Positions 45,983 through 55,062 of a DNA stretch of 64,000 nt are shown piece after piece. The notes beneath the pieces are model-generated. The model was not told the origin of the DNA. It searched no databases and worked only from the letters and a program-made list of their open reading frames with translations. Origin of the DNA: Bifidobacterium tsurumiense (GTDB taxonomy: Bacteria; Actinomycetota; Actinomycetes; Actinomycetales; Bifidobacteriaceae); assembly GCF_000741765.1 (NCBI RefSeq), contig NZ_JGZU01000015.1:62001-126000 (forward strand), written 5' to 3'. Position 1 is the first letter of the stretch. Each line of letters opens with the position of its first letter. Made by a program: the position numbers and the translations under genes.

Positions 45983-47377
45983 TTACAGCATTGCCTGCAA
46001 CACGAAGTTGAGAATGAAGAGGGCTGCGACAATCCAAACCACTGGATGGACTTCCTTGGCCTTCTTCTTGCAGGTCATCACGATGCAATACATGATGAAG
46101 CCAGCGGCAATGCCGTAGGAGATGGAGTAGGCATAGGCCATGAACACGGCTGCGAAGAATGCCGGGATTGCCTCGGTGATGTCATCCCATGCGATCTCCT
46201 TGAGGCTGGCCACCATCATGCAGCCGACCATGACCAGCACACCAGCGGTTGCGGCTGAAGGTACTGCGGAAATAACAGGGGCGAGGAATGCAGAAAGCGC
46301 GAAGCATACTGCCACAGTGACGGAGGTCAGACCTGTACGTCCACCTGCGCCGATGCCTGCTGCGGATTCCACATAAGTGGTGGTGTTGGAAGTACCAAAA
46401 ATAGCACCGATGGAAGTGGCGACCGAATCAGCGAACAGCGCCTTATCCATCTTGGAGCTGAAGCCATGTCCGCTTTCCAGTGCACGTTCGTCTTCTTCGG
46501 AGAAGATGCCGGTACGGCGACCGGTTCCGATAAAAGTACCGATCGTGTCGAAGGTATCAGACATTGAGAATGCAAAGATGGTTACCAATACCAATGGCAG
46601 ACGCGATGCATCAGAGAACAAGGCAGGGAATCCTTCTGCAGAGAAGATTGCTCCGAAGGTCTGGGGAAGCTGGGCGAAAGTATCGCCGATGGACACAGAA
46701 TCAGCCATAGAGGTGACTCCGAAAGGAATTCCTAAAAGCGTCGTGATGATGATGGAGAGCAGCAATCCGCCCTTCACTTTCATAACCGTGAACACGATGG
46801 CAAGGACTAGACCGATGAGGAACAGCCACAGAGTCGGATTATTCAATGTTGCCAGACCAGGCACCGCTGTCGTAGCCAGACCCTGGCCTGCGGCTTCCTT
46901 GTCATTAGGAGTGAAGGTCACCAGACCCACATTGAGCATACCCACATATGCCACAAACAAACCGATACCACCGCCAATGGCATGTTGCAGCATCGGAGGG
47001 ATGGAACGGATGATCATCTTACGAATACGGGTGACGGTGATCAAGATATTGATCAGACCGCAGAGGAACACCATGCACAGCGCTTCTTGCCAGGTGAAGC
47101 CCAAGCCAAAGCAAACCGTATAGGTGAAGAAGGCATTCAAGCCCATGCCTGCCGCCTGAGCATATGGCACATTGGCGAACAGACCCATGATCAGCGTGCC
47201 GATTATGGCTGCGATAATCGTGGCCAGGAACACGCCACCCCAAGGCATGCCGGTATTCGACAAAATGCTTGGGTTGACGATGATGATATACGACATGGCG
47301 AAGAAGGTCGTGAGGCCAGCGATGATCTCCGTAGATACGTTGCTGCCATTCTCCTTCAAATGGAAAAACTTTTCCAT
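45983..47377 (-). CDS. NCS2-family purine permease (AzgA-like)
   Basis: A 464-residue membrane protein with about 12 hydrophobic segments. MEKFFHLKENGSNVSTEIIAGLTTFFAMSYIIIVNPSIL is the standard entry of the AzgA/PbuG (NCS2) branch for hypoxanthine, guanine or adenine uptake; NAFFTYTVCFGLGFTWQEAL and FAFSMSDTFDTIGTFIGTGRRTG also fit, the latter carrying the conserved TG region. The ATG at 47377 is chosen because upstream codons show no similarity. No purine riboswitch is visible in the upstream region. Confidence 0.9.
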   Translation of the reverse strand: MEKFFHLKENGSNVSTEIIAGLTTFFAMSYIIIVNPSILSNTGMPWGGVFLATIIAAIIGTLIMGLFANVPYAQAAGMGLNAFFTYTVCFGLGFTWQEALCMVFLCGLINILITVTRIRKMIIRSIPPMLQHAIGGGIGLFVAYVGMLNVGLVTFTPNDKEAAGQGLATTAVPGLATLNNPTLWLFLIGLVLAIVFTVMKVKGGLLLSIIITTLLGIPFGVTSMADSVSIGDTFAQLPQTFGAIFSAEGFPALFSDASRLPLVLVTIFAFSMSDTFDTIGTFIGTGRRTGIFSEEDERALESGHGFSSKMDKALFADSVATSIGAIFGTSNTTTYVESAAGIGAGGRTGLTSVTVAVCFALSAFLAPVISAVPSAATAGVLVMVGCMMVASLKEIAWDDITEAIPAFFAAVFMAYAYSISYGIAAGFIMYCIVMTCKKKAKEVHPVVWIVAALFILNFVLQAML

Positions 47378-47735
47378 ATCTTCTTTCCTTGGGTTGTGCG
47401 GCGACGCATACGTCAAGGCATGCGATGCCGGCGAGAATTGCGACTCGCCCGGGAAACCGCGCAGCACACCGACGATGAAAGATATCCCAGGACTCTTTTC
47501 ACCGCCAATGGACGGTTTCCGAACGCATCAACTCTACATCAAGATGCAGTCATGTCAGATGGATACCGAAGCACAACATCGCACAGCATGAGACAATATG
47601 CCCAATCCTCCACAAATATCATCTTTGATATGCACGGGCTAGAATGGAAAGTGAGACGATAGCAATCCCAACTGTCAACGGCGACCCTTAGGACTTCTTC
47701 CGCTATCGAGATTGGAAGGAACGAAACTTATTTCT
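47378..47735. other. Upstream region of the purine permease
   Basis: Noncoding region before the purine permease (minus strand), about 360 bases. The promoter of that gene should lie here. No purine-riboswitch core is recognisable. Confidence 0.4.
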
Positions 47736-47790
47736 GAGGCTTGTGGGCTTGAAATACTTCATTATTCAAGCCTGCAAGCCTCGGCTTTTT
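47736..47790 (+). terminator. Orphan plus-strand intrinsic terminator
   Basis: GAGGCTTGTGGGCTTGAA pairs with TTCAAGCCTGCAAGCCTC over 18 bp (two G-U pairs), loop of 11 bases, followed by GGCTTTTTG. It is oriented for the plus strand, yet both flanking genes are on the minus strand. It may end a small RNA or antisense transcript. Confidence 0.7.
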
Positions 47791-47924
47791 GTGGCCTGAC
47801 CTTCGTTACTACTACGCAAGCTTTCTTGCTCATTCATTTTCGTTACGCACATATGATGAAAAACCAGAATCCGATGCACCCATGACCCTTCAGTGATGGC
47901 CAAACGCAGCCAAGAGTAGCTAAC

Positions 47925-47952
47925 AAAAAGGGTCGCACCATAGGTGCGACCC
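47925..47952 (-). terminator. Terminator of the pst operon
   Basis: On the minus strand GGGTCGCACC pairs perfectly with GGTGCGACCC across a 3-4 base loop, followed by TTTTTGT. It lies 21 bases after the pstB stop and so closes the operon: no phoU follows. Confidence 0.93.
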
Positions 47953-47973
47953 CGCAACAAGAATCAGAAACGA

Positions 47974-48753
47974 TCAGCCGAAACGACCGGAGATGTAGCG
48001 TTCGGCTTCTTCGTTCTGAGGGTTGTTGAACATCGTCGTGGTGTCTGCAAAATATGTCAGGTGGCCTGGCTGACCGACTGCCTTCAGATTGAAGAATGCA
48101 GTGTAATCAGCAATACGAGCGGCCTGCTGCATATTGTGCGTCACAATGACGATGGTGTATTCCTTCTTCAATTCGTTAATCAAGTCTTCAACCGCCAAGG
48201 TGGAGATGGGGTCCAGAGCCGAGCAAGGCTCGTCCATCAGCAACACTTGCGGGTGAACAGCAACTGCACGTGCAATGCACAGACGCTGCTGCTGACCACC
48301 GGACAGACCCACACCGGGGTTGTCGAGGCGGTCTTTCACTTCGTTCCACAGATTTGCACCGCGCAACGCCCACTCAACAAGATCGTCTGCATCAGACTTG
48401 TTGATCTTGCGGTTGTTCAGCTTCACACCTGCCAACACATTCTCGCGTATGGACATGGTTGGGAATGGGTTTGGACGCTGGAAAACCATGCCGACATCGC
48501 GGCGCACTTCCACCGGATCCACATCCTTGGCATACAGGTTGCGGCCTTCCAGCAGCACCTCACCCTTGACATGAGCGCCGGGGATGATTTCGTGCATACG
48601 ATCCAAAGTGCGCAGCACCGTTGACTTGCCGCAACCGGATGGTCCGATGAATGCGGTCACCTTATTGGGTTCGATCTCGATGTTGACATTCTCCACGGCA
48701 AGGAAGTCACCGTAGTAAATGTTCAAATCCTTGACATCTATTCGTTGTCCCAT
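47974..48753 (-). CDS. pstB: Phosphate ABC transporter ATP-binding protein
   Basis: ATPase of the high-affinity phosphate importer. 259 residues with Walker [10 protein letters not shown], signature [14 protein letters not shown] and Walker [13 protein letters not shown], all intact. AAGGAA is six bases upstream of the ATG. Last gene of pstSCAB; it ends at a strong terminator. PhoU, often next, is absent. Confidence 0.97.
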   Translation of the reverse strand: MGQRIDVKDLNIYYGDFLAVENVNIEIEPNKVTAFIGPSGCGKSTVLRTLDRMHEIIPGAHVKGEVLLEGRNLYAKDVDPVEVRRDVGMVFQRPNPFPTMSIRENVLAGVKLNNRKINKSDADDLVEWALRGANLWNEVKDRLDNPGVGLSGGQQQRLCIARAVAVHPQVLLMDEPCSALDPISTLAVEDLINELKKEYTIVIVTHNMQQAARIADYTAFFNLKAVGQPGHLTYFADTTTMFNNPQNEEAERYISGRFG

Positions 48754-48804
48754 ATCGTTTCCTTACACTGCTAACGATTCAAGCTTAATACGTTTCTGAT
48801 GCGA

Positions 48805-49794
48805 CTAACGTTCCGTCTTCACCGCGAACACCTTGGCCACGATGCGACCAATCAAGTTCAGCAACAGAACGATGAGGATCAGCATAAGCGCTGCAGCCCA
48901 TGCTCGTTCCATCGGAATGCTGGTGACGCAGGATGGACCCGCAGATGCCGGGCAAGTCACGGACAGAGTGCTGTACTGCTGATAAGCATATACAGGCAAA
49001 GTGGTCATTTGCCCTGAGAATAGATTCATATTGGTTGTCGCAATATAACCTGCTGTCATCAGCAAAGGAGCCGTCTCACCAATAACGCGTGCGATTGCCA
49101 AGATGACACCGGAAACGATGCCCGGCAACGCCGTACGCAACACAATCTTGGTGATGGTGCGTTGCTTGGTGACACCTAGTGCATATGAGGCTTCTCGCAG
49201 ATCATTCGGCACCACTTTGAGCATTTCTTCGCTTGATTTCACCACAGTAGGAATCATCAGCAGAGAAAGAGCGACCGAACCTTCGAAACCGTTGATGGTT
49301 CCTGGACCGGCAATGATGGTAAACATCGAGAATGCGAACAGACCTGCCACAATCGATGGGATGCCGCTCATCACGTCGACAAGCAAAGACACTGACTTTG
49401 CGAGGCCACTGCGGTTGGAATACTCCACCAAATACACTGCACACATCAAACCGATGGGCACCGAGATGACCATGGCTCCAAGAGTGATTTCCAAGGTACC
49501 GATAATGGCATGAAGGATACCGCCGTAACCTCCCGAAGGCGTCGGCTTTCCACCAATAACGCCTGACATATTATATGACAGGAAGTTCAGGTTCAAACGC
49601 TTCATACCGTTTGAGATGGTGGTCCACAGCAACGAAATCAAAGGAATCAAGGCCACTATGAAGGCCAAGCCGATGAGCAGGCCCATCGCGAAGTCCTTGC
49701 GCTTACGCGCAGCGGTATGAGAACGCGATGGTTTGAACTTATCGAAATCGATGACTGGAGCTTTATCCATTGGCGATTGTTCTACCGTTGACAT
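48805..49794 (-). CDS. pstA: Phosphate ABC transporter permease PstA
   Basis: Membrane component of the phosphate importer, about 329 residues, six membrane helices. The permease EAA-type loop is visible as ALGVTKQRTITKIVLRTALPGIVSGVILAIAR. The start overlaps the pstC stop (ATGA/GTGATG cluster); the ATG at 49794 is preferred over the GTG directly before it. An N-terminal cytoplasmic extension of about 45 basic residues precedes the first helix. Confidence 0.95.
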   Translation of the reverse strand: MSTVEQSPMDKAPVIDFDKFKPSRSHTAARKRKDFAMGLLIGLAFIVALIPLISLLWTTISNGMKRLNLNFLSYNMSGVIGGKPTPSGGYGGILHAIIGTLEITLGAMVISVPIGLMCAVYLVEYSNRSGLAKSVSLLVDVMSGIPSIVAGLFAFSMFTIIAGPGTINGFEGSVALSLLMIPTVVKSSEEMLKVVPNDLREASYALGVTKQRTITKIVLRTALPGIVSGVILAIARVIGETAPLLMTAGYIATTNMNLFSGQMTTLPVYAYQQYSTLSVTCPASAGPSCVTSIPMERAWAAALMLILIVLLLNLIGRIVAKVFAVKTER

Positions 49795-50747
49795 CACACG
49801 CTCGCTTTCTCAACGATCTTCCGGGCGATGAAGTTCACCAGGAAGGTGATCAGGAACAGCACCAAACCGGTACCGATAAGAATCGACACGCCCAATGCAT
49901 TGGCTTCAGGATACTGTGAAGCGATATTTGCTGCGATGGTCTGGTTCTTGGATGCCTGAAGCAGATGAGCGGAATAGGTCAGACCAGGCGAGAGAATCAT
50001 CAAAACCGCCATGGTCTCGCCCAAGGCTCGTCCAAGGCCAAGCATGGAAGCTGAAACCATTCCGGAACGACCAAAGGGAAGCACCGCCAACTTAATCATT
50101 TCCCACCGGGTAGCGCCCAATGCCAACGCGGCTTCTTCTTGCAAACGTGGAGTTTGAAGGAAGATATCACGAGACAGAGAGGTGATGATAGGCAAAATCA
50201 TTACGGCCAATACCAAGGCGACTGTTGCAACAGTGCGAGGAGGATTGGCGGCAGGGCCTGCAAAAATCGGAATCCATCCGAAATAGGTGGCTACCCAATT
50301 CCAGAAGGGGTAGACAGCAGGAACCAGCACGATGCCGCCCCACAAACCGTAAATAACTGAAGGAATAGCGGCCAGAAGATCAATCACATAGCTCAGAGCC
50401 GTGGCCAACCGCTTTGGGGCATAATGCGAAATAAACAGTGCAATGCCCACTGAAATAAAGAATGAAACTATCAATGCTGAAGCCGCAACCAATACGGTGC
50501 CGAACATCAGCGGACCGACAAACTGCCAGAAATTATGGGCCTTGTTGCCGGTGAAGGACTCAATTGCAGCAACGTTCTGCGCTTGATCGCCGCCAATCAG
50601 CGGCCACGCCCTGAACAACAGGAATAAAGCCACAGCGGCAAGTGTCACCAGTATCAAAATACCGCAGGCGTAGGCCACACCTTTGAACACCTTATCCGCG
50701 GTCTTTCCTCCCGCTGCAGTCGTTGCGGAGTTACTTGCCGAACTCAC
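49794..50747 (-). CDS. pstC: Phosphate ABC transporter permease PstC
   Basis: Membrane component of the phosphate importer, 317 residues, six helices. EEAALALGATRWEMIKLAVLPFGRSGMVSASMLGLGRALGE is the coupling loop region. The gene starts with GTG (MSSASNSATTAAGG) five bases after AAGGAG. It lies 189 bases past pstS, with a hairpin in between. Confidence 0.96.
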   Translation of the reverse strand: MSSASNSATTAAGGKTADKVFKGVAYACGILILVTLAAVALFLLFRAWPLIGGDQAQNVAAIESFTGNKAHNFWQFVGPLMFGTVLVAASALIVSFFISVGIALFISHYAPKRLATALSYVIDLLAAIPSVIYGLWGGIVLVPAVYPFWNWVATYFGWIPIFAGPAANPPRTVATVALVLAVMILPIITSLSRDIFLQTPRLQEEAALALGATRWEMIKLAVLPFGRSGMVSASMLGLGRALGETMAVLMILSPGLTYSAHLLQASKNQTIAANIASQYPEANALGVSILIGTGLVLFLITFLVNFIARKIVEKASV

Positions 50748-50832
50748 ACGCTCTCCTTAAACCTTCGCACTCACGCTGTTCAAAAAGAACACACGTTTTC
50801 CTTTTCGATCCGATTATCGGAGCCAACCGACG

Positions 50833-50875
50833 GCTGTTGGCCGTAACCAGCAAATGAGCGGTTACGACCAACAGC
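50833..50875 (-). other. Hairpin between pstS and pstC
   Basis: GCTGTTGGCCGTAACC / GGTTACGACCAACAGC is a 16-bp stem with one mismatch and an 11-base loop. It lies 62 bases past the pstS stop on the minus strand and lacks a U tract. It is likely to stabilise the pstS message or partly terminate, giving more PstS than permease. Confidence 0.6.
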
Positions 50876-50936
50876 GCACGATCTCTTTAGTTCATTATCG
50901 TCCATATCCGTCAATTTGGCGAACCGGACTCACCGT

Positions 50937-52061
50937 TCACTCAGTCTTGATGGCGGCGATGGACTCGTTCACCTTGGAGCGCATGGTGTCGCTCAGTGGT
51001 GCGGAACCTGCGTTGTCAGCAGCAACCTGCTGGCCTTCTTCGCTGGTGACGTAGGTCAGCCAAGACTTCACGAACTTGGCGGTTGCAGCATCCTTGTATG
51101 CCGGGCACACCACGTCGTAGGAGACGAGAACCACCGGGTAAGCGCCGGAAGCGGTGGTGTTGTGGTCGAGCTTGACAACGATGCGGTTGTCACCGGTAGC
51201 GGTGTCGTCCAGAGGAGAAGCATCCACAACCTTGGCAGCAGCCTCAGCGGAGTAAGGAACATACTCTTCGCCGACCTTGACAGCGATGGTGCCCAAGTCG
51301 CCGGCCTTGGAAGCATCGGCATATCCGATGGTGCCGTCAGCCTGGCTGACGGTGTTGATCACACCATCAGTACCGGAAGCGCCCTGACCAACCTCGTTCG
51401 GCCAGTTCTCGCCGACGTCGTAGGACCATGCATCAGCAGCAACATCCTTGACGTACTTCAGGAAGTTCTTGGTGGTACCGGACTTATCGGAACGGTGCAC
51501 CACGGTGATATCGGTATCTGGAAGATCGACATCGGAGTTCTGCGACTTGATGGCGTCGTCATTCCACTTGGTGATCTTGCCGTCGAAGATCTTGGCGATG
51601 GTCTCACCATCGAGGTTCAGGTGCTTATCCTTGCCGGAAATGCCGTCGAGGTTGAACACGATGGCAATCGGGGAGATGTACACAGGAACTTCGAAAGCAG
51701 TGGCATCGGAAGCGCACACGGACTTCGACTGGGAAACCTCATCATCGCTCAGCGATGCATCGGAACCGGCCCATGCAACGGCACCGGTCAGGAAGCTGGC
51801 CACGCCAGCGCCAGAACCGCTTGGGTTGTAAGAAATCTTTGCATCAGGATTGTTGCCCTGATATCCAGCAATCCATGCCTCAACAGCAGACTTCTGTGAC
51901 GAAGCACCTGCGCCCGAGAACTCACCCGAAATCTTCTCCGTCGTATCGGTGGAAGCAGTGCTGTCGCTGGAGGCGTTGTTGTCACCACAAGCAGCCAAAG
52001 CGGCCATCATGGCCAGGCCGGAAACAACGGCCATTGAACGGACAAGCATACTTTTACGCAT
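50937..52061 (-). CDS. pstS: Phosphate-binding lipoprotein PstS
   Basis: Surface-anchored phosphate-binding protein, 374 residues. The signal peptide ends in the lipobox LAAC with Cys25 as the lipidated residue. The body shows GAGASSQKSAVEAWIAGYQ and YNPSGSGAGVASFLTGAVAWAGSDA, the phosphate-contact loops. The ATG at 52061 is chosen because GAGGGA lies nine bases upstream; an in-frame ATG three codons earlier sits too close. A PHO box is upstream. Confidence 0.96.
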   Translation of the reverse strand: MRKSMLVRSMAVVSGLAMMAALAACGDNNASSDSTASTDTTEKISGEFSGAGASSQKSAVEAWIAGYQGNNPDAKISYNPSGSGAGVASFLTGAVAWAGSDASLSDDEVSQSKSVCASDATAFEVPVYISPIAIVFNLDGISGKDKHLNLDGETIAKIFDGKITKWNDDAIKSQNSDVDLPDTDITVVHRSDKSGTTKNFLKYVKDVAADAWSYDVGENWPNEVGQGASGTDGVINTVSQADGTIGYADASKAGDLGTIAVKVGEEYVPYSAEAAAKVVDASPLDDTATGDNRIVVKLDHNTTASGAYPVVLVSYDVVCPAYKDAATAKFVKSWLTYVTSEEGQQVAADNAGSAPLSDTMRSKVNESIAAIKTE

Positions 52062-52403
52062 AATTCTCATTCCCTCGTATCGAATGATGGCGGCGGTCAC
52101 CGCCTGGTTGCGTGCTATCAACAACTGGAACTCACTCCTGACCATGAGCATGGCACGCTCGCATGTTCATGACAATTCAAGAGTATGGGATATTCGCGTG
52201 GCTGGATACCGAAATGGGTAAACAGCTGGTGAACAGTTCACAACTGCATGATACCGCTTACTTTTCAGTCCAGAGCCCTCAGGTGATTCCGGCGACCCCA
52301 GAAAATGCAAAGGCCACCGTAGCATCCACTTCCCCACCATATGAATGGTCACAAGGGTTATGAACGCTGCGATGGCCGTCTTATACGCAGTCGCTTGTGG
52401 GTT
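52062..52403. other. Gap between pstS and its response regulator
   Basis: Holds the pstS promoter and PHO box (52217-52234). The 3' end of the response regulator transcript also lies here; no clear terminator was seen. No gene. Confidence 0.5.
52217..52234 (-). promoter_or_regulatory. PHO box of pstSCAB
   Basis: On the minus strand GTTCACC-AGCT-GTTTACC: two direct repeats 11 bases apart, matching the actinobacterial PHO-box consensus GTTCACC. A third, degenerate repeat (GTTGTGA) precedes them. The response regulator downstream of the kinase gene should bind here at low phosphate. Confidence 0.75.
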
Positions 52404-53108
52404 TTAATGCTCGGGTTCGTCGATCTTGTAGCCCAAACCTCGCACTGTTGTGAGATATTGCGGTTGCGCAGGATTGCTCTCGATTTTGGATCGAATACGC
52501 TTGACATGCACATCCAAGGTCTTGGTGTCACCGACATAATCAGAACCCCAGATGCGGTCGATCAATTGATGACGCGTCATAACACGACCCTTGTTCTGCA
52601 TCAGGTACCCGAGCAGCTCGAATTCCTTAAGCGGGAAGAACACCGATTCTCCTCGTACGGTGACCTCATGCTGACCAACATGCATGACGATTTCGCCGCA
52701 TACCAAATCGATATCATCCCTATCGGCGCCATCATCGTTGGCCACAGCTTGGTTACGGCGCAGTACCGCGCGGATGCGGGCCAATAGTTCCCTGAATGAA
52801 TATGGCTTGGTGACATAATCATCGGCTCCGATTTCCAATCCGACGACTTTGTCGATTTCCGCGCCCTTTGCCGTCAGCATGATAATCGGCACCCTGCTTT
52901 GTTCACGAATGCGCCGGCACAATGCAATGCCGTCAATGCCAGGCAACATCACATCCAACAGCACCAAATCAATACCGCCTCTGGTAAAGAGGTCGAATCC
53001 TTCTTCACCACTTGCTGCGGCACTCACCTCATAGCCTTCGCGTGTCAACTGATACACCAGCGGCTCGCGATATGACTCCTCGTCTTCCACGATGAGAATT
53101 CGTGTCAT
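52404..53108 (-). CDS. OmpR-family response regulator (PhoP/RegX3 type)
   Basis: A 234-residue two-component response regulator. Receiver domain residues D9, E10 and phosphorylation site D52, with T79/K101; an OmpR-type winged helix (about 130-230) ends TKTLDVHVKRIRSKIE ... YLTTVRGLGYKID. Its position between the sensor kinase and pstSCAB indicates control of phosphate uptake. AAAGGA precedes the ATG. Confidence 0.92.
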   Translation of the reverse strand: MTRILIVEDEESYREPLVYQLTREGYEVSAAASGEEGFDLFTRGGIDLVLLDVMLPGIDGIALCRRIREQSRVPIIMLTAKGAEIDKVVGLEIGADDYVTKPYSFRELLARIRAVLRRNQAVANDDGADRDDIDLVCGEIVMHVGQHEVTVRGESVFFPLKEFELLGYLMQNKGRVMTRHQLIDRIWGSDYVGDTKTLDVHVKRIRSKIESNPAQPQYLTTVRGLGYKIDEPEH

Positions 53109-53253
53109 TGTTGTCCTTTCGGATGAACTAGCAGATCACCCTCGCTACGGTCCCAACCCAAGTCATCCCCTGCGGCACGGCTCACTATCATACTCGGATG
53201 CCGTCATACCATCCAAAACCCCAAGCAGCCGGCCGTGAGTCACTAAGCCATAC

Positions 53254-54729
53254 TCATGCGTTCTCCGATTCTTGCGCGGGATCTTCCGGTGATGCCACGG
53301 GCAGCTCCACTGTGAATGTCGAGCCTTCACCCTCGCGAGACCACACAGAAACCGAACCCGAGCATTCCTGAATGCAGTGCCGGACAATGGACAAGCCAAG
53401 ACCCGATCCGCCAGTCTGTCTCGAGCGAGCGGGGTCGACACGATAGAAGCGTTCGAACACGCGATCCAACGATTGCTGTGGGATACCGATTCCCTGATCA
53501 ACCACTCGAATGAATACTCGCTCCTGTTCCTTGGTAATGCCTATTGCGACCGTAGTACGTTCAGGCGAATACCGAATAGCGTTCTCCACGAGATTCTTCA
53601 AAGCTCGCACCAGCAGCTCACTATCCGCCATAACCCAAATATCTTCGACGGAGTCAAGCGTGACACTATCTGTTGGAGATGTTTCCCAACCTGCCTTGTA
53701 TGAAGCCAATGCGCTTTGCGGGGTGCCTATCGTGGCGTCAATCTTCGATTTCGCTGCTTCTTCCACCTCGGATTGACCTGATTGCTCCGATGCACCGACA
53801 GTCTTCAGAGCGCCGCCCCGACCCGCCTCATCAGAAACAGCCCCATGTTCATGCAGCGCGATCAGACGACCTGACATGGAAATGCGGATATTGATATTTT
53901 TGGCATGCGCCTGCACCAAATTCTGCTCAACCGCCTCACGCACGGATTCCAATGTCGAAACAGGACGCAGTTGCAGATTCTCATGAGCCTGCTGGGCACG
54001 CTGCAAATCAATCTGATGTTTGATCAATTCAATCAGGCGCTCAGCCTCTTTGGAAATGCGACCTGAGAAATATCGCACGGCATCGGGATCGTCTGCCGCA
54101 TCGGTAATGGTCTCCGATAACAGTGCTATGGCTCCAGCCGGTGTTTTGAGTTCATGAGAAACATTGGTCAGGAAGTCCCGACGCATGGCTTCGAAACGCC
54201 TTTGTTCGCTCATATCACGCAGGAATATCACATACAACCCGTCCGCGATTTCATCAATACGTGCGCGGATATGCAAGGTATCACGAGGAATCGCTGAGCC
54301 TGCTTGAATGCCGCGCCCATTATTGCTCACTTTCGAACGCTTGTTAGGAACGAAAGCTATTTCGCGCTCTCGCATGGTTCCGTCTGAAACGACGCGTTCC
54401 AACATGTCGCTTAATTCACGCATGGCGAGTCGATTATTGTCAACCAATGAAAAACCGGCAGCACCTGGACTGAGATATTGCACAACGCCGAGCGCATTGG
54501 TGATGATCACGGCATCAGGCATGGCTTCGATGAATCGACGCTCGGCCTCCCCCACAGGAACATTGATGCCGAAAACGCTTCCTGAACAGCCGGCTTGCTC
54601 AGAGGAGCCCATCGATGCGATTCTGGCTCCATTGCGTTTTCTCACGACGAGCATCAAACCGATACCTACAGCCACAACGATGATTGTCACGATTAACGCA
54701 ATAGCATGCAATATGCCAATCATTGACAT
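53254..54729 (-). CDS. Sensor histidine kinase (PhoR/SenX3 type) with linker insertion
   Basis: A 491-residue membrane sensor: one short N-terminal helix pair (about 5-28), a PAS domain (about 60-170), HisKA with the phosphorylated His192 in NVSHELKTP, and a HATPase domain (NLVENAIRYSP, DQGIGIPQQ, GGSGLGLSIVRH). Between HisKA and HATPase an insertion of about 60 residues rich in Ser, Ala, Glu and Gly (about 300-360) is unusual. AAGGAA five bases before the ATG at 54729 fixes the start. It precedes the response regulator by 145 bases. A PHO box lies upstream. Confidence 0.93.
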   Translation of the reverse strand: MSMIGILHAIALIVTIIVVAVGIGLMLVVRKRNGARIASMGSSEQAGCSGSVFGINVPVGEAERRFIEAMPDAVIITNALGVVQYLSPGAAGFSLVDNNRLAMRELSDMLERVVSDGTMREREIAFVPNKRSKVSNNGRGIQAGSAIPRDTLHIRARIDEIADGLYVIFLRDMSEQRRFEAMRRDFLTNVSHELKTPAGAIALLSETITDAADDPDAVRYFSGRISKEAERLIELIKHQIDLQRAQQAHENLQLRPVSTLESVREAVEQNLVQAHAKNINIRISMSGRLIALHEHGAVSDEAGRGGALKTVGASEQSGQSEVEEAAKSKIDATIGTPQSALASYKAGWETSPTDSVTLDSVEDIWVMADSELLVRALKNLVENAIRYSPERTTVAIGITKEQERVFIRVVDQGIGIPQQSLDRVFERFYRVDPARSRQTGGSGLGLSIVRHCIQECSGSVSVWSREGEGSTFTVELPVASPEDPAQESENA

Positions 54730-55062
54730 ATAAATTCCTTCCGAACAGGACACGAATGCGTGACCTATTCTGTGTTCCTAGCGCGTATGCGACCCATATC
54801 AGCGTACCGGTGTGATATGACGCTCTTCAGTCATCTCCGTATATTTCATGTCCCGTTCACCTCAGATTTACCTAAGTTGAACGAATGGGCTATCCCCTCG
54901 CATCAACACCGATGAGACAGACGTCAGACCAGTCCACCCACTTGCGGTTCAGTGCCGTATACGAAATCAATGGGCTGGAGGCCAAATCAATACCATATAA
55001 GAAAACGGTGCATCGTTGGCAGAATACCCAACGATGCACCGCACACTATGCGGGACGGCCCA
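54730..55062. other. Gap between sensor kinase and MTA/SAH nucleosidase genes
   Basis: The region holds the kinase promoter and an opposing PHO-box-like pair (54855-54872). No gene is supported. Confidence 0.5.
54855..54872 (+). promoter_or_regulatory. PHO-box-like repeat upstream of the sensor kinase
   Basis: GTTCACC-TCAG-ATTTACC: two heptamers 11 bases apart on the plus strand, 126-143 bases before the kinase start. The orientation is opposite to that at pstS. It suggests autoregulation of the phosphate two-component system. Confidence 0.55.

Noticed and set aside
47378..47735. Purine riboswitch upstream of the purine permease
   Set aside because: Looked for because of the gene's function, but no conserved junction or loop sequence of the purine aptamer was found on the minus strand.
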